A stretch of DNA of 11,888 nt from CAJINA01 sp964647585 (lineage in GTDB: Bacteria > Desulfobacterota > Desulfobacteria > Desulfobacterales > CAJINA01), in NCBI GenBank assembly GCA_964647585.1, contig CAZYGG010000092.1, positions 1 to 11,888 of the forward strand, given 5' to 3'. The notes below the pieces were generated by a model. It searched no databases. It saw nothing but the letters and a program-made list of their open reading frames with translations, and was not told where the DNA came from. Within the stretch, counting starts at the first letter, position 1. Every line of letters begins with the position of its first letter. Shown one piece after another: positions 1 to 5,993 of the stretch. Made by a program: the position numbers and the translations under genes.

Positions 1-53
1 CTCCGACCCCTTGAACCCCATTCAAGTGCGCTACCAGACTGCGCTACGCCCCG
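1..53 (-). tRNA. tRNA-Pro (anticodon GGG), 5' part only
   Basis: Read on the minus strand from 53 downwards, the sequence gives a 7-nt acceptor strand CGGGGCG, TA, a D-arm closed by GCGC/GCGC with AGTCTGGTA between, a 5-bp anticodon stem CTTGA/TCAAG around the 7-nt loop ATGGGGT, a 5-nt variable loop GGGTC and the first bases GGAG of the T-stem. The loop places anticodon GGG, which reads proline codon CCC. The arrangement matches bacterial tRNA-Pro closely, including the conserved GGGTCGGAG stretch. The T-loop, the 3' acceptor strand and CCA lie outside the window. A promoter-like sequence sits just upstream at 66-94. Confidence 0.93.
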
Positions 54-65
54 ACACAAACGGCC

Positions 66-94
66 TAACTAACAGCTCGGCCGGGATGTGTCAA
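66..94 (-). promoter_or_regulatory. Probable sigma-70 promoter of the tRNA-Pro gene
   Basis: On the minus strand a perfect -35 hexamer TTGACA (94-89) is followed after 17 nt by TAGTTA (71-66), a weak -10 element. A start near position 59 would leave about six bases of leader before the mature tRNA end at 53. The -35 and spacing are good; the -10 matches only its first two bases, so this rests partly on position. Confidence 0.5.
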
Positions 95-107
95 GAAGGT
101 TGTTGCA

Positions 108-136
108 ATTTACAATTCCTGAAGGGAATTGAAAAT
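108..136. repeat. Inverted repeat, copy 1 of a pair flanking vapBC
   Basis: The arms ATTTACAATTCC (108-119) and GGAATTGAAAAT (125-136) are complementary at 11 of 12 positions around a 5-nt loop. A second element of the same design (CAATTCC, 5-nt loop, GGAATTG) lies at 1251-1277, on the other side of the toxin-antitoxin cassette. They could be scattered REP-like hairpins or remnants of element ends. Confidence 0.6.
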
Positions 137-183
137 GAGGGGACAGGATGATGAATCAGCATGCATCGTTAGCAATTTTGTAG

Positions 184-212
184 TTGACACAGGGGCTGTG
201 CGCACATAGACT
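184..212 (+). promoter_or_regulatory. Strong sigma-70-like promoter upstream of vapBC
   Basis: TTGACA (184-189), a 17-nt spacer, then TAGACT (207-212): a perfect -35 and a -10 matching 4 of 6 bases. It points towards vapB with a start near 219, giving an untranslated leader of about 180 nt that contains the hairpin at 243-276 and the palindrome at 356-384. It could instead serve a short RNA; no gene lies closer. Confidence 0.5.
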
Positions 213-242
213 GTGTAAAGGCTGGATTTTTTATCTTGATGG

Positions 243-276
243 ACTCGCAGAAAGTCAAAAAATGACTTTTCCGAGT
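243..276. repeat. A/T-rich interrupted hairpin
   Basis: ACTCG (243-247) pairs with CGAGT (272-276), and AAAGTCA (251-257) pairs with TGACTTT (263-269) around a 5-A loop, leaving a small internal loop (3 and 2 nt). No T-tract follows, so it is not a typical intrinsic terminator. It lies in the leader expected from the promoter at 184-212 and may be a dispersed palindromic repeat. Confidence 0.55.
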
Positions 277-326
277 ATGTTAGGTATTAATTTTCAAATA
301 GCTGTCTTAATAAAGTTTGGTTTATG

Positions 327-361
327 CCTAACACTTAACACATAAGACTTAAAACTGATAA
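327..361. repeat. Heptanucleotide array 1
   Basis: Five consecutive degenerate 7-mers are seen: CCTAACA, CTTAACA, CATAAGA, CTTAAAA and CTGATAA. The reverse complement of 327-355 matches 2336-2364 at 26 of 29 positions, so this belongs to the repeat family found between ldcA and the serine hydrolase. It overlaps the predicted vapB promoter and operator. Confidence 0.6.
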
Positions 362-384
362 ATTCGGTTTTTCCTAATTTATCA
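335..384 (+). promoter_or_regulatory. Candidate vapBC promoter with overlapping palindromic operator
   Basis: A perfect 9-bp inverted repeat, TGATAAATT (356-364) and AATTTATCA (376-384), is separated by 11 nt and ends five bases before the GGAGG ribosome binding site (389-393) of vapB. A possible promoter (TTAACA 335-340, 16-nt spacer, GATAAA 357-362) is covered by the left arm. Ribbon-helix-helix antitoxins usually bind palindromes over their own promoter, so autorepression is the natural inference. The arms could also form an mRNA hairpin next to the ribosome site. Confidence 0.45.
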
Positions 385-399
385 ATCTGGAGGTACGCC

Positions 400-624
400 A
401 TGCCCAATATTACCATTTCACTCGATGAGGAGTTGATCAAAAAAGGGCGGCGATACGCGGCGAAACACAAGACGTCGATCAATGCGCTTATTCGCAAATA
501 CCTTAAACAAACCGTGGAATCCCAATCCGTTGATTGGCTGGACGAGTGTTTCAGTTTGATGGACAATGCTGGGGGTGATTCAAAGGGAAAACGATGGGAA
601 CGCGAGGACCTCTACGATGTCTAA
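400..624 (+). CDS. vapB: VapB-type ribbon-helix-helix antitoxin
   Basis: This 74-residue protein starts at ATG 400 behind GGAGG (389-393) with a 6-nt gap. Residues 1-40 look like a ribbon-helix-helix DNA-binding domain: a short strand (NITISLDEEL) then two helices, the second containing TSINALIRKYL. The C-terminal part is acidic and ends in RWEREDLYD, like the tails by which such antitoxins bind and block PIN-domain toxins. The stop overlaps the start of the toxin gene by 8 bp, which suggests translational coupling. Inferred roles are toxin neutralisation and, with the toxin, repression of the operon through the palindrome at 356-384. The CopG/VapB-like class is clear; the exact subfamily is not resolved. 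Confidence 0.85.
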   Translation: MPNITISLDEELIKKGRRYAAKHKTSINALIRKYLKQTVESQSVDWLDECFSLMDNAGGDSKGKRWEREDLYDV

Positions 625-1030
625 AATTTTCCTGGATACCAACCTGCTTGTTTATACGATGGATAGTTACGACATGGAAAAGAAGCAACAGTGCCGGTCG
701 TTGCTGAAAACCGTGACCAGAGATATGCAGGGAGTCATTTCTACCCAGGTCATGCAGGAATTCTATGTTGCGGCAACCCGGAAACTCGGTGCGGATCCTT
801 TGACGACAAAGGATGTCATGAATTCCTTTACCCGTTTCGAGGTTGTCGGTGTTACACCGGATATTATCAACAGCGCTGTGGATTGCAGTATTTTGAACCG
901 GTTGTCCTTCTGGGATGCCCTGATCGTTGCTTCTGCCGAGAGTGCTCACTGCGATCTCCTCTGGACCGAAGACTTGAACAGCGGGCAGGTGATTCGGGGG
1001 GTGAAGGTCGAGAATCCTATACTGGCATAG
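617..1030 (+). CDS. vapC: VapC-type PIN-domain ribonuclease toxin
   Basis: The ATG at 617 is chosen over an in-frame ATG at 566 because it begins the PIN motif at the normal place and overlaps the vapB stop by 8 bp (ATGTCTAA). The 137-residue product has the PIN acidic residues in order: D7 in FLDTNLL, E48 in MQEFY, D100 in SFWDALIVASA, and D119 (with E118) in LWTEDLNSG. These coordinate Mg2+ or Mn2+ for cleavage of RNA, in known VapC proteins often tRNA or rRNA. The length is typical of the family and nothing looks broken, so the pair is probably functional. The RNA target cannot be told from sequence. Confidence 0.9.
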   Translation: MSKIFLDTNLLVYTMDSYDMEKKQQCRSLLKTVTRDMQGVISTQVMQEFYVAATRKLGADPLTTKDVMNSFTRFEVVGVTPDIINSAVDCSILNRLSFWDALIVASAESAHCDLLWTEDLNSGQVIRGVKVENPILA

Positions 1031-1105
1031 CTGGGCAGAGGGCATAGAGCCGAGAGTAAAAGCTTAAGGGCTTTTTCTGGCAGGATTGACCGGATTATAA
1101 GACCT

Positions 1106-1134
1106 GTTTTGGCTGCCTGGATGGCAGCCAAAAC
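1106..1134. repeat. Perfect 12-bp hairpin downstream of vapC
   Basis: GTTTTGGCTGCC (1106-1117) and GGCAGCCAAAAC (1123-1134) are exact complements around the loop TGGAT. It lies about 75 nt after the vapC stop and could end or stabilise that transcript, but only GTTTCC follows, so it lacks the U-tract of a standard intrinsic terminator. Confidence 0.6.
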
Positions 1135-1250
1135 GTTTCCATGCCCCCGGCAAAGGTTATACACTACAAGGCATATTCAGTGTCAGTAGCCTGAGTGGCA
1201 GTTGTGTCAAAATGTGCTGATGCTGAGACTCCGCGTAGCGGACGGTGCCA

Positions 1251-1277
1251 TTTTCAATTCCATCCGGGAATTGGAAA
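1251..1277. repeat. Inverted repeat, copy 2 of a pair flanking vapBC
   Basis: TTTTCAATTCC (1251-1261) and GGAATTGGAAA (1267-1277) pair at 10 of 11 positions (one G-T) around the loop ATCCG. It shares the CAATTCC / 5-nt loop / GGAATTG core with the element at 108-136. The compact palindrome TCCGC-GTA-GCGGA sits 8 bp before it. Confidence 0.6.
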
Positions 1278-1359
1278 TTTGCCCCTAATCATGAAAATTC
1301 TGTATATCCTGTCAAAAATGGTTTACGTTTTGGGCTTACATTCTGGAATCGGGTAAGCG

Positions 1360-2274
1360 ATGAAGCCTGTGGCTGAGAATGCGAATATGAAAATGATCAT
1401 ACCGGATCCTTTGAAAGAGGGGGATAAGATCGGCATAGCTGCGCCGGCCGGGCCGTTCGAGATTGAAAAGTTTGAACGGGGGCTGGCTGTGATCGGGAAA
1501 ATGGGATTCGTGCCGGTGGTGGATGATGACGTCTATAAAAGAGACCGGCACCTGGCCGGGCCGGACCAGCACCGCGCCGGACATCTCAACCGCCTGTTTG
1601 CCAACGATGAGATTCAGGCTATTATCTGCGCCCGGGGCGGGTTCGGCTGCCTGCGGGTGCTGCCTTACCTGGACTATGACCTGATCAGGGAACACCCCAA
1701 AACACTGATTGGTTTTTCAGATGTGACGGCTTTGCTGGTGGCCCTGGTACAGCGGTGCGGCCTGGCCGGGCTGCATGGGCCGGTGGTGACCTCGCTGGGG
1801 TTTGCAGATGAGGAGAGTAAAGCCCGCTTAAAGCAGGTGCTGACGGCAAATGCCCGGGAAGACCTGGCACCGGTCGACCCGGTGGTGATCCGGACGGGCC
1901 AGGCGAGCGGTTTGCTGACCGGTGGGAACCTGGCCACGCTCTGTCACCTGGTGGGCACGGACTTTGCGCCGGATTTCAGCGGGAAGATCGTCCTGCTGGA
2001 AGATGTCAACGAGGCGCCGTATCGCATCGACCGGATGCTGACCCAGATGCGCATGGTCGGCTGTTTTGAAAACGTAGCCGGGATTGTTTTGGGAACGTTT
2101 AAAGACTGCGGTACAAATGCAGAAATCCTGGCCGTGATCGAAGATGTCTTCGCGGATTTTGAAGGGCCGCTACTGGGCGGGTTCGAAATCGGTCATGGGA
2201 AAAGGAATCTTGCAGTACCGATTGGGGTACTATCGGAAGTAGATACAGAAGCGTGTGTTCTGAGATTCTTGTAA
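1360..2274 (+). CDS. ldcA: LD-carboxypeptidase (murein tetrapeptidase, peptidase family S66)
   Basis: The 304-residue product has the length and plan of family S66 LD-carboxypeptidases, cytoplasmic serine enzymes that remove the terminal D-Ala from murein tetrapeptides during peptidoglycan recycling. Visible landmarks are the N-terminal KIGIAAPAGP, ARGGFGCLRVLPYLD, the nucleophile S120 in LIGFSDVTAL, the acidic member around E214 in VLLEDVNEAPYRID, and H279 in GFEIGHGKRNLAVPIG. The Ser-Glu-His order and spacing agree with known LdcA enzymes. No signal peptide is seen, as expected. The start is uncertain: ATG 1360 has a weak GGGTAAG upstream, while ATG 1387 (MKMIIPDPLK) would fit the family equally well. 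The strand shared with the downstream hydrolase and mre genes suggests a cell-wall cluster. Confidence 0.92.
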   Translation: MKPVAENANMKMIIPDPLKEGDKIGIAAPAGPFEIEKFERGLAVIGKMGFVPVVDDDVYKRDRHLAGPDQHRAGHLNRLFANDEIQAIICARGGFGCLRVLPYLDYDLIREHPKTLIGFSDVTALLVALVQRCGLAGLHGPVVTSLGFADEESKARLKQVLTANAREDLAPVDPVVIRTGQASGLLTGGNLATLCHLVGTDFAPDFSGKIVLLEDVNEAPYRIDRMLTQMRMVGCFENVAGIVLGTFKDCGTNAEILAVIEDVFADFEGPLLGGFEIGHGKRNLAVPIGVLSEVDTEACVLRFL

Positions 2275-2307
2275 GGGATTGATGCAAGATTCAGTGTTAA
2301 CGATGAC

Positions 2308-2464
2308 GTTTTAAGTTTTATGTGGTATTGAACATGTTTTAAGTTCTATGTGTTAGGTGTTAGGACAAAACCATTTAAGGGGATAATCGCAGTCGTAGTA
2401 AATGCCTCAGTAGAACGAGGTGTATTAGGGCTTTATCCTAAAACTTAACACTTAAAACCTAACA
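2308..2464. repeat. Heptanucleotide arrays 2a and 2b, inverted pair
   Basis: Array 2a (2308-2363) is eight 7-mers, including GTTTTAA, GTTTTAT, GTGGTAT and two copies of GTGTTAG. A 17-nt unit at 2308-2324 recurs at 2336-2352 with one change, exactly four heptads on. Array 2b (2437-2464) is CCTAAAA, CTTAACA, CTTAAAA and CCTAACA in the opposite sense. The segments 2350-2365 and 2436-2451 are complementary at 14 of 16 positions, with an inner GGATAA/TTATCC pair (2381-2386, 2433-2438), so the spacer transcript could fold into a long stem. Confidence 0.6.
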
Positions 2465-2503
2465 CTCGCGCCAGACGAATTGAAATTACACGGTTAAGAG
2501 AAT

Positions 2504-3589
2504 ATGCGTGAAACTGAAAAACTGATAAACGATGCGATTAAAGCGCGAACCTTCCCTGGCGCCGTACTGGTCGTTTCCTTGAAAGGCAGGGTCGTTTGCC
2601 ACCAGGCCTTCGGTCGGGCGGATATCTTCGCGGACACTGCGATGACCACCCAGACCTTCTTTGACCTGGCCTCCCTGACCAAACCCCTGGCGACAACCCT
2701 GGCAGTAATGCGCCTGGTCCAGGAAGGACAGCTCGATCTGGATCAGCCTGTTGTGGAAATTCTGTCTGCTCTGGACGGTTCCGGCAAAGAGAAGATAACC
2801 GTCCGGCACTTGCTGGCGCACACTTCCGGGCTGCCCCACTGGCGTCCCTGGTTTATCCGGCTGCGGCATCATCCGCCGGTTCAGCGCAGAGAAGTACTTC
2901 GGCGCCTCCTTATCGCCGAACCCCTGGAAACAAAGCCCGGTGAAATAACAGTCTACAGCGACCTGGGATTCATGCTGCTGGCCTGGATCATCGAAGAGAT
3001 CAGTGCACAGCGGCTGGACCACGTTGTCAACCGCGCGGTTTATGACCCGCTTTGTATCGAAGATCTTTTCTACATTGACCGGTGGTCTGTTTCGGTGCCT
3101 GCGGACCAGTTCGCGGCCACCCAGTTATGTCCCTGGCGCCGGCGTTTGCTCAAAGGCCAGGTGGACGACGACAATACCTGGGTCGTGGGCGGGATCGGGG
3201 GGCAGGCCGGGTTGTTCGGTACGGCCATAGAGGTTGGCGTCCTTGCGGAAACGCTGCGCCTTACGGCCGCCGGGGACGCAACATCGGGTCTGTTCAGCGC
3301 CGGGACAATTAACCGCTTTTTCAAAAAACAGGACTCCGGCCGCGCGCTGGGTTTCGATGTGCCCACCCGGCTCGACTCCAGCACCGGGCAGTTTTTTGCG
3401 GACAACAGCGTGGGGCACCTGGGGCACACCGGGACCTCGTTCTGGATAGACCGCGAAAAAGCCCTGGTGGTGGTCCTGTTGACCAACCGGGTGCACCCCT
3501 TTCGTTTCTCCACCGGCATCCTGCCTTTTCGCCCGGTTCTGCACGACACGATTGTTCAAGAACTCGGGTTGGCCCCGACGACTGACTGA
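2504..3589 (+). CDS. Serine hydrolase, beta-lactamase / class C family
   Basis: The 361-residue protein belongs to the serine hydrolases with the class C beta-lactamase and DD-peptidase fold. The catalytic motifs are in order: S57-L-T-K60 in FDLASLTKPLAT, Y151-S-D153 in ITVYSDLGFML, and H308-T-G310 in GHLGHTGTSFWID, the HTG box replacing KTG as in many esterases and amidohydrolases of this fold. RHLLAHTSGLPHW (101-113) and the glycine-rich NTWVVGGIGGQAGLFGTA are also typical. No signal peptide is seen, so it is probably cytoplasmic, unlike true beta-lactamases. The start follows TTAAGAGAAT at close range. Its place between ldcA and mreB suggests a role in muropeptide turnover, but the substrate is unknown and antibiotic resistance should not be assumed. 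Confidence 0.85.
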   Translation: MRETEKLINDAIKARTFPGAVLVVSLKGRVVCHQAFGRADIFADTAMTTQTFFDLASLTKPLATTLAVMRLVQEGQLDLDQPVVEILSALDGSGKEKITVRHLLAHTSGLPHWRPWFIRLRHHPPVQRREVLRRLLIAEPLETKPGEITVYSDLGFMLLAWIIEEISAQRLDHVVNRAVYDPLCIEDLFYIDRWSVSVPADQFAATQLCPWRRRLLKGQVDDDNTWVVGGIGGQAGLFGTAIEVGVLAETLRLTAAGDATSGLFSAGTINRFFKKQDSGRALGFDVPTRLDSSTGQFFADNSVGHLGHTGTSFWIDREKALVVVLLTNRVHPFRFSTGILPFRPVLHDTIVQELGLAPTTD

Positions 3590-3796
3590 AAATCCAAAAC
3601 AGATTGAAAACTATGGGGATACACTCTTTGGCGGTTGCAATATTTCCCTTGTCAGGCCTGGATATTTTTGGTAGTGATTCCAAGATATTTCATTGGGATA
3701 TGGGATAAAGGCAATTGAAGGCCGTCGAATCAGACCGGCGTTGCAGCGGGGCACTGCTTACCAGTAATAATCACATGGTATTGAGATAGAGGTGAA
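3590..3796 (+). promoter_or_regulatory. Spacer before mreB, presumed promoter region
   Basis: This 207-bp spacer precedes the mre-mrd genes and is the likely place for their promoter. The best candidate I see is TTGTCA (3649-3654), 17-nt spacer, TAGTGA (3672-3677); the -35 is good and the -10 poor. It lacks the heptad arrays present in the neighbouring spacers. The ribosome binding site GAGGTGA lies just before ATG 3797. Confidence 0.3.
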
Positions 3797-4834
3797 ATGA
3801 GCTTTTTAGACGGATTACTCGGAGTTTTTTCCAGCGACCTGGCCATCGATTTGGGAACGGCCAATACCCTTGTTTACGTTAAAGGCAAAGGGATTGTATT
3901 AAGCGAACCTTCCGTGGTGGCGGTCCGCCTCGACCGCACCAAGAACAGAGTCCTGGCGGTGGGTTCAGAGGCGAAAAAGATGCTGGGCCGCACGCCCGGC
4001 AATATCGTGGCTATCCGCCCCATGCGCGACGGGGTGATTGCTGATTTTGAAGTGACCGAAGCCATGCTGCGGCACTTCATCAGGAAGGTTCACAACCGGC
4101 GCCGTCTGGTGCGCCCGCGCATCATCATCGCGGTGCCTTCCGGCATCACCCAGGTTGAAAAGCGCGCTGTGCGCGAATCGGCCGAATCCGCCGGCGCCCG
4201 GGAGGTCTTTTTAATCGAGGAACCCATGGCGGCTGCCATCGGGGCCGGGCTTCCCATTACGGAACCGACGTGTAACATGGTTGTGGACATCGGTGGGGGT
4301 ACCACCGAGGTGGCGGTCATATCGCTGGCCGGTATCGTTTACAGCCGCAGCCTCCGGGTGGCCGGGGACAAGATGGATGAAGCCATCATGCAGTACATCA
4401 AACGCAAGTATAACCTGCTCATCGGTGAACGCACCGCTGAAATCATAAAAACCGCCATCGGCAATGCCTATCCCGATCCGCAGGACCTGGAAACCATCGA
4501 GGTCAAGGGACGGGACCTGGTGTCCGGTATCCCCAAAATCCTGGCCATTGACAGCGAGGAGATCCGGATAGCCATATCCGAACAGATTGATGCCATTGTC
4601 GAAACGGTGAAGATCGCCCTTGAACAGACTCCCCCCGAACTGGCCGCGGATATTGTGGACCGGGGCATCGTGCTCACCGGCGGCGGCGCCCTGCTGAAAA
4701 ACCTGGACAAACTCCTGATGGAGGAGAGCGGCCTGCCCATTACTGTCACCGAGGACCCGCTTTCCACCGTAGCCCTTGGCTCGGGCGAGGCCATCGACAG
4801 TATCGATATTCTCAAACAGGTGATGATTACATAA
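3797..4834 (+). CDS. mreB: Rod shape-determining protein MreB
   Basis: MreB is the actin-like ATPase that forms membrane-bound filaments orienting the cell-wall elongation machinery. The 345-residue length is normal. The actin-fold motifs are intact: phosphate-1 DLGTANTLVYVKGKG (about 18-32), EEPMAAAIGAGLPI, phosphate-2 VVDIGGGTTEVAVISL (about 160-175), and the adenosine motif GIVLTGGGALLKNLD near 293-307. The N-terminal segment FLDGLLGVFSSD resembles the amphipathic membrane-binding region of Gram-negative MreB. The start follows GAGGTGA. It is followed three bases later by mreC, so the two are certainly co-transcribed. Confidence 0.98.
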   Translation: MSFLDGLLGVFSSDLAIDLGTANTLVYVKGKGIVLSEPSVVAVRLDRTKNRVLAVGSEAKKMLGRTPGNIVAIRPMRDGVIADFEVTEAMLRHFIRKVHNRRRLVRPRIIIAVPSGITQVEKRAVRESAESAGAREVFLIEEPMAAAIGAGLPITEPTCNMVVDIGGGTTEVAVISLAGIVYSRSLRVAGDKMDEAIMQYIKRKYNLLIGERTAEIIKTAIGNAYPDPQDLETIEVKGRDLVSGIPKILAIDSEEIRIAISEQIDAIVETVKIALEQTPPELAADIVDRGIVLTGGGALLKNLDKLLMEESGLPITVTEDPLSTVALGSGEAIDSIDILKQVMIT

Positions 4835-4837
4835 TCA

Positions 4838-5671
4838 ATGTTTTCCAAGAGAACGATGATGATTGTTGGCCTGCTGGTGGTAATCGCGGTCAACATCATA
4901 ATCCTGTCGGTCAGTAGCCGGACCCGGGATCCGGCGTACGGGCTCGGGCGGCTGGCCATCTATTTTGTATCCCCGTTTCAGAAAGCAGTTACCCACACCG
5001 TTCAGTTCGTTGAAGGGATCTGGGAGCACTATTTCTTTCTGGTATCGGTGTCCCGGGAGAACGACCAGCTGCGCGGCCAGTTGGACCAAGCCCTGGAAAG
5101 GGGCCACCGGTACTCAGAGATTGAATTGACCAACCAGAGGCTGAAGGACCTGCTGAATTTCCAGAAGTCAATCAGCCGGGAAGTCCTGCCGGCAGCCGTC
5201 ATCGGAAAAGACCCGTCCACCTGGTTCCAGACCATCATTATCGATAAGGGCATGCGCGACGGTGTGATGAAAGGCCTGCCCGTGGTGGTGCCCGCCGGGA
5301 TCGCGGGCCAGGTGATGGAGGCGGCCGGCACCTATTCAAAGGTCCTTTTGATTATCGATCAGAACAACGCTGTCGATGCCCTGGTGCAGCGTTCACGGGC
5401 GCGGGGCCTTGTCACGGGCGCGGCCGCAGGGCAGTGCATCTTTAAATACGTTCTATTGAAAAATGATGTCAGGGTCGGCGACATCCTGATTTCTTCCGGG
5501 CTTGACGGGGTATTTCCCAAAGGCCTGCGCGTCGGCCTGGTTTCGAATGTCATCCGGAGTAATGCCGGAATTTTCCAGGAAGTCAGGGTGACCCCTTTTG
5601 TCGACTTTGAAAAACTGGAAGAAGTGCTGGTGGTGTTGAACCCGCCGGAACGAATCTTTTTCAGTGAGTGA
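4838..5671 (+). CDS. mreC: Rod shape-determining protein MreC
   Basis: MreC is the bitopic membrane protein that activates PBP2-RodA in the periplasm. The 277-residue product has a short cytoplasmic N-terminus, one membrane helix (about 8-26), a coiled-coil stretch (about 70-108, SRENDQLRGQLDQALERG) and the two-lobed beta domain, ending with the hallmark GVFPKGLRVGLV (224-235) and VLVVLNPP. An AGGTGA sits 14 nt before ATG 4838. An alternative ATG at 4856 has AAGAGA nearby and would remove six residues; the longer form is preferred because it puts FSKR before the helix. It begins three bases after mreB. The spacer that follows is filled with heptad repeats. Confidence 0.95.
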   Translation: MFSKRTMMIVGLLVVIAVNIIILSVSSRTRDPAYGLGRLAIYFVSPFQKAVTHTVQFVEGIWEHYFFLVSVSRENDQLRGQLDQALERGHRYSEIELTNQRLKDLLNFQKSISREVLPAAVIGKDPSTWFQTIIIDKGMRDGVMKGLPVVVPAGIAGQVMEAAGTYSKVLLIIDQNNAVDALVQRSRARGLVTGAAAGQCIFKYVLLKNDVRVGDILISSGLDGVFPKGLRVGLVSNVIRSNAGIFQEVRVTPFVDFEKLEEVLVVLNPPERIFFSE

Positions 5672-5682
5672 ACAACCAGAAT

Positions 5683-5752
5683 GGTTCCGGGTTCAAAGGT
5701 TGAAAACTTGAACTTCCAACATCGAACATTAAACATCGAACGTCGAAAATGG
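5683..5752. repeat. Heptanucleotide array 3 (ten units) after mreC
   Basis: Starting 11 nt after the mreC stop, ten uninterrupted 7-mers drift gradually in sequence, from GGTTCCG and GGTTCAA through AAACTTG and AACTTCC to AACATCG (twice), AACATTA, AACGTCG and AAAATGG. The register is exact over all 70 bases. The AACATCG units are complementary to the TTCGATG units of array 4, across a 57-nt core at 5753-5809. Confidence 0.7.
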
Positions 5753-5809
5753 TCCTGACGGGCCAATTGATTTAAAAGACATAAATTTGGACGCCGCAGG
5801 CAACCGCAG

Positions 5810-5934
5810 TTCGAAGTTCGATGTTGGGCGTTCGATGTTCAATGTTAAATTGAGTTCAGGGGTTCAGAGGTTCAGGGTTCAGGGGTTCAAAGGTTTTCAA
5901 CCCTGAACCGGGAACCTTGAACCGGGAACCTATA
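5810..5934. repeat. Heptanucleotide array 4 before mreD
   Basis: The array begins with six exact 7-mers (5810-5851: TTCGAAG, TTCGATG twice, TTGGGCG, TTCAATG, TTAAATT). It passes into GGTTCAG-like units with some 8-nt steps (5852-5890), then into the complementary sense (TGAACCG, GGAACCT, each twice, about 5904-5931). The outer part is inverted relative to array 3 and the last part folds on itself. The array ends about 60 bp before the mreD start, leaving no room for a clear promoter or strong ribosome binding site. Confidence 0.65.
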
Positions 5935-5993
5935 ACGCCCGGGTTTATTTGCAGGGAGTGCCCCTCGCAAAGCCGGGGCGCGGAAAAAACAAA

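Larger units (their letters stand above)
1031..1359. other. Gene-free stretch between vapC and ldcA with hairpins
   Basis: No convincing gene is present. The stretch holds the 12-bp hairpin 1106-1134, a short palindrome TCCGC/GCGGA (1230-1242) and the inverted repeat 1251-1277. A weak promoter-like pair, TTGCCC (1279-1284), 18-nt spacer, TATATC (1303-1308), could serve ldcA. A 21-codon frame (1291-1356) ends four bases before the ldcA start but has no ribosome binding site. Confidence 0.5.

Noticed and set aside
566..616. Longer vapC start at ATG 566
   Set aside because: It would lie deep inside vapB; the ATG at 617 gives the usual PIN-domain beginning and the usual short overlap.
1106..1134. 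Classical intrinsic terminator of vapBC
   Set aside because: The stem is perfect, but no U-tract follows on either strand; it is kept only as a hairpin.
1291..1356. 21-codon frame (MKILYILSK...) ending four bases before the ldcA start, as a leader peptide
   Set aside because: There is no ribosome binding site before its ATG and no attenuator-like hairpin or codon run; a frame this short is expected by chance.
3590..3796. Terminator between the hydrolase gene and mreB
   Set aside because: No stem followed by a T-run is visible; read-through into mreB remains possible.
5683..5934. CRISPR array in the mreC-mreD spacer
   Set aside because: The units are 7 nt, tandem and degenerate, with no separate spacers and no cas genes nearby.
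5949..5993. TTG start for mreD adding 15 residues
   Set aside because: The extension is charged and proline-rich, unlike MreD N-termini, and the ATG at 5994 places the first membrane helix at the normal position.
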